Positions 46,743-56,986 of a stretch of 64,000 nt of DNA are shown here, one piece after another (the stretch's first letter is position 1; each line of letters begins with the position of its first letter). Below the pieces are notes generated by a model. The model was not told the origin of the DNA. It saw only the letters and a program-made list of their open reading frames with translations, and made no database searches. Source of the DNA: CAVTLG01 sp963735495 (GTDB lineage: Bacteria > Chloroflexota > Ktedonobacteria > Ktedonobacterales > Ktedonobacteraceae); assembly GCA_963735495.1 (NCBI GenBank), contig CAVTLG010000009.1, forward strand, positions 62,001 to 126,000. The letters are read 5' to 3'. The translations under genes were made by a program, and so were the position numbers.

Positions 46743-47171
46743 AACACTACCTCCATTTCATGATTATTCAAACGGTGAGGGTGTGCTTGACACTCTCGAT
46801 GCTGCAAGTATAGGAGGGGAATCCCGCAGGGAATGCGGTTTTTGTGTGTCGGAACCACCTTTTTAGGGAATGATGCGGAAATCCTGGCGAGATTGAGGCG
46901 CAGGAGAGCGACGGAAGCACGCTGAATGGCTTTGTTTGCACAGAAAGATAGATGCTGCTGTTCCAAAAAGAGTTCTCCCTTGCTACGTATCCACAACAGT
47001 AGTAAATATAGCATGGAATGATATATATGAGTATACGATTGGTACTTTTATGATTATGGAGCGGAATGTTGCGTACTCATTTTCTCACTGTGTTTGTGTG
47101 TGAGCGAACGAGGGGATGAACAGAGTGAATGTGATGGTCTCTGTGTCAATAAGTGTGCTTCTGGGGGCTGT
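46743..47171. other. Intergenic region between the WYL gene and leader 3
   Basis: 429 bp with no gene. It should contain the cas operon promoter. A small inverted repeat, CCGCAGGGAATGCGG, lies around 46827-46841, roughly 90 bp upstream of the regulator start, and could be its operator. Nothing else was recognised. Confidence 0.4.
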
Positions 47172-47437
47172 TTTCGCAAATCGATGGCGGGCCGTGTGAT
47201 TTTTGGTCGTTACGACCTTTTGCGCGCCCGAGATGCGCGTCAACGACGATGAAAAGAGGAAAAACTTTTCGCAAATCCCCCCTGTTTTTTGGCAGAAATC
47301 GATTTGCGAAAAACGGGACAAATGATGATCAGGAGTGTATAATGAGGGACGAAAACGACGCGCTGAGAGGCCCAGGAAAGGGCTTGTCCCGGCGCAATCG
47401 GGTGAGACGTCGTCTGATGCTGGCGCAAATCCGGTCT
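47172..47437 (+). promoter_or_regulatory. CRISPR leader 3: promoter and three GATTTGCGAAA sites
   Basis: GGGACA (47315-47320) and a perfect TATAAT (47338-47343) are 17 bp apart, about 95 bp before the first repeat. The motif is at 47172-47182 and 47267-47277 (as TTTCGCAAATC) and 47301-47311, the same 95- and 34-bp spacings as in leader 2. The inner site lies 127 bp from the first repeat in both leaders. Confidence 0.82.
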
Positions 47438-48796
47438 GTTGAAGTGCATAGACCCGTTGGGAGGGTACTGCAAGTGTCGATGCGTTTCATATTGGAAGAA
47501 ATCGACAAAAGTTGAAGTGCATAGACCCGTTGGGAGGGTACTGCAAGACAGGTGCTACAAACGTCCAAGGGGGATAGCTATGGGGTTGAAGTGCATAGAC
47601 CCGTTGGGAGGGTACTGCAAGCTGATCAGCCCTACACGCAACTGCTCAGACAGAAGAAGGTTGAAGTGCATAGACCCGTTGGGAGGGTACTGCAAGGATA
47701 AGTTTTTTCATGCCACTTCTCGCTTTCTTTGTGTTGAAGTGCATAGACCCGTTGGGAGGGTACTGCAAGCTGCTGTGTTACTGAGAACTGGACTTCCGAG
47801 CGTTGGTTGAAGTGCATAGACCCGTTGGGAGGGTACTGCAAGATGTGCACTGGCGCGTGCGAACGCCTATCGGTTCAGTTGAAGTGCATAGACCCGTTGG
47901 GAGGGTACTGCAAGTTCTTTGGCATGTCACCCGTGCAGGTCGCAGCCATCGTTGAAGTGCATAGACCCGTTGGGAGGGTACTGCAAGATTTCCCCGGTCT
48001 TATTCAAAGACAAGACCATGAAGACGTTGAAGTGCATAGACCCGTTGGGAGGGTACTGCAAGCTTGTAGTCGCATGGTCTTTACTGCACGCGTCATGAGT
48101 TGAAGTGCATAGACCCGTTGGGAGGGTACTGCAAGACGCACGGCGTCAATCAGCGGATTGGCTGGTTTGGGTTGAAGTGCATAGACCCGTTGGGAGGGTA
48201 CTGCAAGGTGTTATTGCTATTCGTGTTCGTGGTCGAGAAGGTCGTGTTGAAGTGCATAGACCCGTTGGGAGGGTACTGCAAGAGGAGCGCATCGATACGC
48301 CTGGCAACGTCGATAGTCAGTTGAAGTGCATAGACCCGTTGGGAGGGTACTGCAAGTGTCATTCTCTCTCGTGAGCGCAGTTTGCTGCTCTTTGTTGAAG
48401 TGCATAGACCCGTTGGGAGGGTACTGCAAGCATCTCAGCGCTAAACTTTCTGGCAATTTGATGCAATTGTTGAAGTGCATAGACCCGTTGGGAGGGTACT
48501 GCAAGTCTTGGCAAGCGTAAGTGCCATGAAAACTCCTAGAGGTTGAAGTGCATAGACCCGTTGGGAGGGTACTGCAAGGAGTTGAGGCTGACGGTCGGTG
48601 CGCTGTTCAGTGCAGTTGAAGTGCATAGACCCGTTGGGAGGGTACTGCAAGGCTCACCTTCCGCTCATTCCACGTGTCGCGTCTCAGTTGAAGTGCATAG
48701 ACCCGTTGGGAGGGTACTGCAAGTGATGCAAAGGAGCACGTCCGCAAGGAGCATATGATGTTGAAGTGCATAGACCCGTTGGGAGGGTACTGCAAG

Positions 48797-49015
48797 ATGA
48801 AAAATAATGAATGGTACACGCCATCAAAGTACAGTTGAAGTGCATAGACCCGTTGGGAGGGTACTGCAAGTTCGCGAGCGACGAGATTCTGCGGCGTGGC
48901 TGCGGCGTTGAAGTGCATAGACCCGTTGGGAGGGTACTGCAAGCTGGGAAAGTTCTTGGGTATATTCCTGCTCAAGAAGTTGAAGTGCATAGACCCGTTG
49001 GGAGGGTACTGCAAG
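48797..49015 (+). repeat. Three repeat-spacer units of array 3, first copy of a tandem duplication
   Basis: 219 bp holding three spacers (starting ATGAAAAATAATGAAT, TTCGCGAGCGACGAG and CTGGGAAAGTTCTTGG) and their repeats. The same block follows immediately at 49016-49234. Confidence 0.9.
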
Positions 49016-49234
49016 ATGAAAAATAATGAATGGTACACGCCATCAAAGTACAGTTGAAGTGCATAGACCCGTTGGGAGGGTACTGCAAGTTCGCGAGCGA
49101 CGAGATTCTGCGGCGTGGCTGCGGCGTTGAAGTGCATAGACCCGTTGGGAGGGTACTGCAAGCTGGGAAAGTTCTTGGGTATATTCCTGCTCAAGAAGTT
49201 GAAGTGCATAGACCCGTTGGGAGGGTACTGCAAG
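49016..49234 (+). repeat. Three repeat-spacer units of array 3, second copy of the tandem duplication
   Basis: It looks identical to 48797-49015, unit by unit. Single-spacer duplications also occur at 51083-51197 and 51977-52087. Confidence 0.9.
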
Positions 49235-52200
49235 AAGAAATGAACTGAGGAAGCAGGAATGAGGAAGCAGGAGTTGAAGTGCATAGACCCGTTGGGAGGG
49301 TACTGCAAGTTCGCGACGGCGCATTGACCGTGATGTTGATGTTGGTGTTGAAGTGCATAGACCCGTTGGGAGGGTACTGCAAGATCGCCAATTCGAGCAC
49401 ATTGGTGGCCGTGACGCCATCGGAGTTGAAGTGCATAGACCCGTTGGGAGGGTACTGCAAGCTTGGCTTGTGCTGCCAAAGGCAAGGCGATTCGTTGCCG
49501 TTGAAGTGCATAGACCCGTTGGGAGGGTACTGCAAGGTTCCGAAAAGAACGGTGCCATTATGACACGGTACGGTTGAAGTGCATAGACCCGTTGGGAGGG
49601 TACTGCAAGTTGCTCATTGACTCCTGTTGCCAGTGTCTTGATACCGGGTTGAAGTGCATAGACCCGTTGGGAGGGTACTGCAAGTCGACAAAACACACCT
49701 CCCGCCGCGCCGCATCGAGGGTTGAAGTGCATAGACCCGTTGGGAGGGTACTGCAAGCTCTAGCCCTGAGCGCCCCTGCTCAAACATGGCTCGCGTTGAA
49801 GTGCATAGACCCGTTGGGAGGGTACTGCAAGATGGGGAGTTGTCACACCACCTCTTTCGCTATAAAGGTTGAAGTGCATAGACCCGTTTGGAGGGTACTG
49901 CAAGGCATGTATCATCCTGACATCAATAAAGCGCCTGACGGTTGAAGTGCATAGACCCGTTTGGAGGGTACTGCAAGTTGCAAGGGGATATTGTGGCGCT
50001 TACACACATCGACGTTGAAGTGCATAGACCCGTTTGGAGGGTACTGCAAGGAATGATGCCATTGGGGACAACATACAGGAAGTCGGTTGTTGAAGTGCAT
50101 AGACCCGTATGGAGGGTACTGCAAGTGCCTGGGAGAAACTTGAGCCTGCACTCCAAAAAGCAGTTGAAGTGCATAGACCCGTTTGGAGGGTACTGCAAGT
50201 CTCATCGCGTAGGTTTCCGCCAGACCGACATAGGTTGAAGTGCATAGACCCGTTTGGAGGGTACTGCAAGTTTCTTGAATCTGCGATGATGATGATATTG
50301 TGTGCGTCTGTTGAAGTGCATAGACCCGTATGGAGGGTACTGCAAGCTCTCTTCATTGGTCTCTTTAAATTTTGCGTAACGGGTTGAAGTGCATAGACCC
50401 GTATGGAGGGTACTGCAAGTCAGAAAACAGTTATGGCGGCGGCGGAAGAACAGGAGTTGAAGTGCATAGACCCGTATGGAGGGTACTGCAAGAATTCGTC
50501 GTGATAGATGCCGCGCTGACCTGGCATCATGTTGAAGTGCATAGACCCGTATGGAGGGTACTGCAAGATGCAGGATCGAATGGGCGATGCTTCGGGCCGC
50601 TTTGTTGAAGTGCATAGACCCGTTTGGAGGGTACTGCAAGTTTTCCAGTGTTGAGAGCGTTGGGAGAAACTGCTCTTGTTGAAGTGCATAGACCCGTTTG
50701 GAGGGTACTGCAAGGCCGTCCGAGTGGATCTGGAAGAGAAAGTCTTCCTCGGTTGAAGTGCATAGACCCGTATGGAGGGTACTGCAAGATAATCTCACTG
50801 CACTCAGGACATGCTGGCAGTTCGAGTTGAAGTGCATAGACCCGTTTGGAGGGTACTGCAAGACGCCGACGATCAAGCCAACGGCAACACCGGATCTCGT
50901 TGAAGTGCATAGACCCGTTTGGAGGGTACTGCAAGAGAACCAAGTTTAAGTCCAGCCGCTGCGCTCACTGACGTTGAAGTGCATAGACCCGTATGGAGGG
51001 TACTGCAAGATCTGAATTCGTTTTTGCAACAGTTGTTGGCGTGCTGTTGAAGTGCATAGACCCGTATGGAGGGTACTGCAAGGTCAGTGCGCCCACACTT
51101 TGTCGAGGTGCCAGTAGGTTGGTTGAAGTGCATAGACCCGTATGGAGGGTACTGCAAGGTCAGTGCGCCCACACTTTGTCGAGGTGCCAGTAGGTTGGTT
51201 GAAGTGCATAGACCCGTATGGAGGGTACTGCAAGGTTGCTACAACAAAGTAGCGCGATAGAGCTTCTCGTTGTTGAAGTGCATAGACCCGTATGGAGGGT
51301 ACTGCAAGGTACGCTGACATTGAGCAGATGAGTCGCGACAATGAGTTGAAGTGCATAGACCCGTATGGAGGGTACTGCAAGATAGCTTGTATCGTGCATT
51401 GGAATACAGGTATACTCTGTTGAAGTGCATAGACCCGTATGGAGGGTACTGCAAGGAGTGTTACACTGACTGAGCTATTCTGGTTTGGTTCTGTTGAAGT
51501 GCATAGACCCGTATGGAGGGTACTGCAAGGTTGCTAGATTAGGTGTTTTCTTGCTATACTTTTTGTGTTGAAGTGCATAGACCCGTTTGGAGGGTACTGC
51601 AAGTGGCTGAGTTCCTGGAAGCCACTCACCATTGCGGCATAGTTGAAGTGCATAGACCCGTATGGAGGGTACTGCAAGATACTTTCCAGGTCATCACAGG
51701 TAAGTTCCTTAGGCATGTTGAAGTGCATAGACCCGTATGGAGGGTACTGCAAGGCTATGGCGAAGACTCGATGACCTGGCGCACTGAGTACGTTGAAGTG
51801 CATAGACCCGTATGGAGGGTACTGCAAGGTGCAATTCACCGTTGCAAAAGGCGCACCAAAAGACGTTTCAGAGCATAGACCCATTTGGAGGGTACTGCAA
51901 GTCCATGTATCCTTGCCAGTACATAAAGTCTGACTGGTTGTTGAAGTGCATAGACCCGTATGGAGGGTACTGCAAGTCTGAAATGCTGGCAGGATCTCGC
52001 AGCAGTCAATCTCGTTGAAGTGCATAGACCCGTATGGAGGGTACTGCAAGTCTGAAATGCTGGCAGGATCTCGCAGCAGTCAATCTCGTTGAAGTGCATA
52101 GACCCGTATGGAGGGTACTGCAAGGCAGGAGTTCGGCTATCTCAAGAAGCACTGCTGACGAGATGTTGAAGTGCATAGACCCGTATGGAGGGTACTGCAA

Positions 52201-53144
52201 GGATAGGCAATGACGAATCGGTGTGGTCGTCGCGTGAGGTTGAAGAGGATAGACCCGTATGGAGGGTACTGCAAGGACTTTATGGAGATGCTCTCAGGTG
52301 GTATAAACAAGTTGAAGTGCATAGACCCGTATGGAGGGTACTGCAAGTAATATCAAGCGTATTCAGAAGGGATTGTATCAATATGTTGAAGAGGATAGAC
52401 CCGTATGGAGGGTACTGCAAGGCGGGGCAATAAGCGGGCGTATCCAGCTTTCCAACGTTGAAGAGGATAGACCCGTTTCGAGGGTACTGCAAGTACAAGG
52501 GCGTAGAGACGTTCACAGCGGGACAGGGTTGAAGAGGATAGACCCGTTTCGAGGGTACTGCAAGATTTTTGAGCATGAGTATACTGCTTGTAGGATTTGG
52601 TTGAAGAGGATAGACCCGTGAGGAGGGTACTGCAAGACTTCCAAATCATCTAGCACGTAGTTATCCATCGTCGGTTGAAGAGGATAGACCCGATGGGAGG
52701 GTACTGCAAAGTCATCAGCCGTAACACGGTCTCTTCGTGGGTGGGAAGTTGAAGAGGATAGACCCGTATGGAGGGTACTGCAAGTGGTCGTAGGCATCGG
52801 TATCACAAAAGATGACGCACGATTTCAAAGGATAGACCCGTTTCGAGGGTACTGCAAGTGGTAGGTTGTGATATATCCATGCGTTATCGAGTTCGTTTGA
52901 GAGGAAAGACCCGTGAGGAGAGTACTGTAAGTCGGTGGTGGCACGGTCCCGCTTGTGCTTAAATCGCCGTTTCAGTGGATAGGCCCGGTAAAAGGGTACT
53001 GCAAGGCGCGAACTGCTTGATCTCCATTTCGAGACAGAGGAGTTTGAGAGGAAAGATCCGTGAGGAGGGTACTGCAAGGAGACAGTACCCCGATGAAGAT
53101 CGATGCGTGAATGCTCGCGATCATACTATACCTGCTAATGAAAA

Positions 53145-54350
53145 TCACCCATCACGCTTTGCAACTACTTCTAACAATTCTGCATACCACGCTTTCTTGT
53201 TTGCTGGTTTTGTAAGTCCGGCGTGCTGAATCTTCTCGACGATAGCGCTTGCTAGTTCCCGGCTCCTGGCATGCGTATTGACTGCTTGCCAGCGCTGGTA
53301 ATGAGGTGATTGCATCTGGCTAAAGATCGACGGGTGATCTGGTAAAGCACGCACTTCCTTTATATAGCTCTCTATTTTGCGCGCCTCCTCGTCAATGGGG
53401 GCAGCCGCAACCTTGTGAGGTTGTACTTCGGGCTGCCCCTCAGGAAGTTCGATCTGCATGCGCCCGTAGCCGCTGGAGGTTTTGGCTCCGATGCCCATGC
53501 TCGCCAGTGCTTCAGCAAGGATGCTGGCAGTCGTGTTAATCCATATAGTTCGTTGATCAGGCTGAATATCAGGTGCTGCCAACGCGATCAGGTATGCACC
53601 AGTGGCACTCAGGAAGGGAACGGGAATAGGACTGTCCCAGTCTGCTGGCGCGGTTGCAGCGTTTCCTTGATAATACCCCTGATGATGCACGGTGATTATA
53701 TCAGGATAAAGAGCCTGTTCATTGTATCCTGTCCCTGGTATATAAAAGGCATCAAGGAAGATGATATAACCAGTTTCATCTGTATCACCGAAGAGGACCC
53801 TATGGGCCGCCCGCAGTTGTTTGTATGCCTGCGTCTCTTCTTCCGCAGGTCGCAATTTTGCTAACTTATGGCCTATGTAGCTGGCAGTCAAACCCTTAAG
53901 CGCGCTACCGGGGATGTAAGGTACCCCATAGGTGTGGTGCAACGCGATGTTTGTCTCCAGCACACTCTCACTTCCCAGGCCAACGATCATACGCTCCTTG
54001 ACCTTTGCCGTATAAGTTATCGCTGCATAGCCAGCAAGCATCTCTTGCCAATGCTTGTAGAAGGTCTCGTAAGCATGCGGTAGTGGGAGCGTGGCAACCT
54101 CTTCTACTAACGTTGTACGACTACTTTTTTTCTTTGTGCTAGCGTCGGCGGCTACCTCGCTATTTTGGCGAGCTGCATCATCACTACTTTCTTGCTCAAC
54201 AAGAAATTTGTCATGCCATAAACCTGCATGTGTCTGGCTGTGATCGCGCACTTGTGACTGGAAGATAGGGTGCTTGTCATCTTGTTCTTCGTGACTTTTC
54301 CCGTTTAACTCGAAACACGTACGGAGGCTACGCATTGGCATTTTCCCCAT
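53145..54350 (-). CDS. cmr6: Cmr6, type III-B RAMP subunit
   Basis: 401 residues. The family core is seen at about 125-165: GLGSESVLETNIALHHTYG and PYIPGSALKGLTASY, a Cmr6-type glycine-rich RAMP motif, followed by LFGDTDETGYIIFLDAF. The first 80 residues are charged and the last 70 form a helical tail. Cmr6 caps the Cmr backbone near the 3' end of the crRNA. Starts at 54350, 54341 or 54335 are all possible; each lies in the end of cmr5. It is the last gene of the operon. Confidence 0.92.
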   Translation of the reverse strand: MGKMPMRSLRTCFELNGKSHEEQDDKHPIFQSQVRDHSQTHAGLWHDKFLVEQESSDDAARQNSEVAADASTKKKSSRTTLVEEVATLPLPHAYETFYKHWQEMLAGYAAITYTAKVKERMIVGLGSESVLETNIALHHTYGVPYIPGSALKGLTASYIGHKLAKLRPAEEETQAYKQLRAAHRVLFGDTDETGYIIFLDAFYIPGTGYNEQALYPDIITVHHQGYYQGNAATAPADWDSPIPVPFLSATGAYLIALAAPDIQPDQRTIWINTTASILAEALASMGIGAKTSSGYGRMQIELPEGQPEVQPHKVAAAPIDEEARKIESYIKEVRALPDHPSIFSQMQSPHYQRWQAVNTHARSRELASAIVEKIQHAGLTKPANKKAWYAELLEVVAKRDG

Positions 54351-54738
54351 CTTCTATACTTGCACTGGCATCGACTCCTAGTATTGATTGCGCAAATCGT
54401 TTGTACCATAAGAGCGCATCCAATGCCTGTTGCGTTAACAGCATATACTCACTTAAGTTAGCGCTACGTGCTCGTTCGGCGAGGGGCTTTTGTACGTCCT
54501 TGCTAATAGTATTTTCGAGATCTCGTAGCAGTCGTTTGTAGGGATTATCAGCGTCTTTGCTACGTGTTTCGACAAAGACTAACGCTTGCGCTAAGCCAGC
54601 AGCGCGAATAAGCAGTGGAAGTTTATGGGCCGTTGCACCATACTTGCGCCGATTTTTCTCATCTTCTTTATAAAGTTCAGAAATAGTAGTCACTCTTTTA
54701 TGCGCTTCCATGGCATATTCCTGGTCACGAGTGAGCAT
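54328..54738 (-). CDS. cmr5: Cmr5, small subunit of the type III-B complex
   Basis: 136 residues from the ATG at 54738, which follows AGGAGG at proper spacing and overlaps cmr4 by 14 bp. All-helical, with the Cmr5 pattern RDQEYAMEAHKRV near the start, then YGATAHKLPLLIRAAGLAQAL and a C-terminal LTQQALDALLWYKRFAQ. Cmr5 lines the target-RNA side of the complex. The frame is open 57 bp further upstream but has no ribosome site. Confidence 0.9.
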   Translation of the reverse strand: MLTRDQEYAMEAHKRVTTISELYKEDEKNRRKYGATAHKLPLLIRAAGLAQALVFVETRSKDADNPYKRLLRDLENTISKDVQKPLAERARSANLSEYMLLTQQALDALLWYKRFAQSILGVDASASIEDGENANA

Positions 54739-55681
54739 TTGCTGTAGCCTCCTTTTTCTCACCAGCCAATTGAACGCGACAGAGGCCGCGACCAACCGTG
54801 GCTTTGCCTCCCAGTTGAATGACCGTGCTGGTAAGATCTGTCAATGCGCTGAAAATCTCGTCTGATCGTAAGGTGTCTCGACCAATAGCGGTAGTGAGCC
54901 TGGCATCTTTGGTCGGTGTCGCCAGGGCAATTCCAGAGAGTATGGTTTCGGTAGGCAACGCCTCTTCATACCACAGCCCACCGTCTTCAACGGTCTTTGA
55001 ATTTTCTTGCAACCTGATACGAGCCGTCACCTCCGTAGCTGTATTAACCAGGAAGTTGAAAACATTGTCATGAACAAGGCACAGGCGAGCGTTCAGCATG
55101 TCCCGCCAGTCCTGGTGTTCGGGCGTGGGGAAAACATGCATCCCAATCCATGCTGCCCATGCATGCATTGCTGAACTGGTCTGCACTTGCAGATTGAGGT
55201 CCTCCAGATACACGAATTGTTTGTTTTGTACCTGCAATGTGATAACATTCTTCTGATCTGTGATGTAGCAGTCATTCACATCTTCTATAACAGGGATGGA
55301 AGCTGGCTGCGTGAGCTGTACATCCTGGATGTCTCGCGCGAAGCGGTGCAGCACATACGGCGAAGTGACCCAGGCAAAGGTACCCGCGAGGCTGCGAATG
55401 GGCAGTAGGAGCAACTTTTGATCTGAGAACTGAGCCATACTTGCGCGGTTATCTGTATCGAGCAGGTTGCGCTCACCAAAGATCAGCGTGTAGAGCGCAG
55501 TTTTGTTGTGCATATCGTTAAAAGCGCGTGTGCCCAGCGCGCCTTTGAGGGAAGAACCAGGCAAAAAAGGTAATCCAGTGGCTCTCTCGCGAGCAATCGG
55601 CAGATCTATAATACCAGAGCCCTGTCCTACACCTGCGTGTAGCGATGAAAGGGCGTGAACAAACGTGAGTTGCGCGTTCAT
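54725..55681 (-). CDS. cmr4: Cmr4, type III-B backbone and target-RNA nuclease subunit
   Basis: 318 residues. SSLHAGVGQGSGIIDLPIAR places Asp26, the position of the catalytic Asp in characterised Cmr4 proteins, and GLPFLPGSSLKGALGTRAF is the family RAMP motif. A C-terminal GGKATVGRGLCRVQL completes it. Repeated Cmr4 subunits cut target RNA at 6-nt steps. It lies 4 bp downstream of the cmr1 tail. Confidence 0.94.
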   Translation of the reverse strand: MNAQLTFVHALSSLHAGVGQGSGIIDLPIARERATGLPFLPGSSLKGALGTRAFNDMHNKTALYTLIFGERNLLDTDNRASMAQFSDQKLLLLPIRSLAGTFAWVTSPYVLHRFARDIQDVQLTQPASIPVIEDVNDCYITDQKNVITLQVQNKQFVYLEDLNLQVQTSSAMHAWAAWIGMHVFPTPEHQDWRDMLNARLCLVHDNVFNFLVNTATEVTARIRLQENSKTVEDGGLWYEEALPTETILSGIALATPTKDARLTTAIGRDTLRSDEIFSALTDLTSTVIQLGGKATVGRGLCRVQLAGEKKEATANAHS

Positions 55682-55685
55682 AATC

Positions 55686-56986
55686 TTATTTATTACCTCT
55701 CTCTAGAAACTTCATAAAAGCTCGTAAAACATCTGGCTCATCCTTAAGCGCGGGTATGTCTAATGCGTTGGCTTCATCTTTGGTAAGTAGCTGGGTTTGT
55801 ACAATATGAGTCCGTTTATCTCTCCTGGTAATTTCTTGAAGAACAATCTCTTCTGGAGGAAGAAGATGAGGCTCCAAAAGAGCAACTAATCCAACAGCCT
55901 GACCATTGGCGCACATCAAGGGGCGCAGTATCAGTGGGCTGGCGAAGCGATCCTTATCTTTACCTTGTAAGCTCGTATCTTTGGGAGCCTGTGCCCCAAT
56001 AAAGTGAAAGATGATAGGTAATCCAAAGACCGACCTGGGAAATTTTATTTGTGTTGGCTTGTTCTGAACGAGTTCTCGAATTGCATCTGCTTCAGGCCAT
56101 TTGTTCCGCCCTTTTGGATTCTATTGCCCACTCTACGCTCAGGCCGCCATTGTCGGAAGTCTTGTAGCCTTTTTATCAAATTCTTCCAGACAGAGATTGG
56201 CTGTTGGGTATAAGGTGTAGTATATAATTTCATCGTGCGTGATAGATGTGGAACATGGTCAGGAAAATCTTCTTCCAGAATAAAACAGTTGAGTTTTTTC
56301 TTGAGCCAGTCTCCCACTTCGTTTGGGTGGGTTGGGAGCAGTTCTTCCTTTTCTTGACTCCCTGCATCTAAGAGTTGTAGTGCTCCAAAACCACGCCGAG
56401 TCCTTGCTCCCACACCGCCAAAGGTTTCCCAGGCCCAGAGTGCGGCTTCAATCTCTTTTTTCAGCTTTTTAGGGAAAGAGATTGTCAATTGGAAAAAGAC
56501 ATCTATGCGCGCTTTCCTGAGTGCTGGAGGGGGATTGCGCTTTCTTTCCTCTTGACTGGGTGGTAAAGGGAAAGCCGCGTAGGCAGGGAGATCTTGATCA
56601 GTTGGTCCGATGAGAGTCCCCCGCTCGTTATCGCGTACCTCTACCGTAATCTGCACAATATCCTCATGTTTCGGAGCGATATCACCTTTTTTGTACGCTT
56701 TACCCCAGATTTTGCCCTCGGCTTTGCGCATCGCTGCAAGTCTATCAGCAGTTTGCCCGGGGCATCCACCACGGCATGCACGCCACCAGAAACGCAGTTG
56801 GCCGCGAATCTCACTGGCACGAATGATTGTAACTGGATCACTTTCAGATGGCGTCACGCCACCACCGAAGAGCGGGGTAATAACTTTATACTTACGTTCC
56901 CAACGCAAAGTCTCTTGTTCATCTGTGTTGCTATTGGTCTGCTGAGAGAGCACGTCCAGTAGTGCGCGTTCTGGTTGTTTTCTCAT
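55686..56986 (-). CDS. cmr1: Cmr1, type III-B RAMP subunit (apparent frameshift near 56117)
   Basis: The first frame (56986-56045, 313 residues) has the Cmr1 core: TPLFGGGVTPSESD, RGQLRFWWRACRGG and GGVGARTRRGFGALQ. The natural C-terminus continues in the next frame: GRNKWPEADAIRELVQN, FPRSVFGLPIIFHF, DRFASPLILRPL, to the stop at 55686. Adding one base in the CC run near 56116 would fuse them into about 433 residues, a normal length. Cmr1 caps the 3' end of the Cmr backbone and helps target-RNA capture. Its ATG overlaps cmr3 by 4 bp. If the indel is real, Cmr1 is truncated by a quarter; the homopolymer context makes a sequencing error plausible. The unshifted CDS is 56045-56986. Confidence 0.85.

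Larger units (their letters stand above)
47438..53078 (+). CRISPR. CRISPR array 3: 77 repeats of 37 bp
   Basis: My repeat-by-repeat walk gives 77 units from 47438-47474 to 53042-53078, period 72-77 bp. The first 33 start GTTGAAGTGCATAGACCC and carry CGTTGGGAGGG; then come CGTTTGGAGGG and CGTATGGAGGG variants; from about 52239 on the 5' part becomes GTTGAAGAGGATAG, and the last four repeats are badly decayed. Decay at the right end and the leader at the left set the direction left to right. Repeats are the reverse complement, with variation, of array 2 repeats. The array ends 67 bp from the convergent cmr6 gene. Confidence 0.98.

Noticed and set aside
47438..53078. Many long open frames across array 3 on both strands (up to about 290 codons)
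   Set aside because: They are translations of CRISPR repeats (recurring GGYCK and LQYPPNGSMHFN-like peptides) and carry no ribosome sites.
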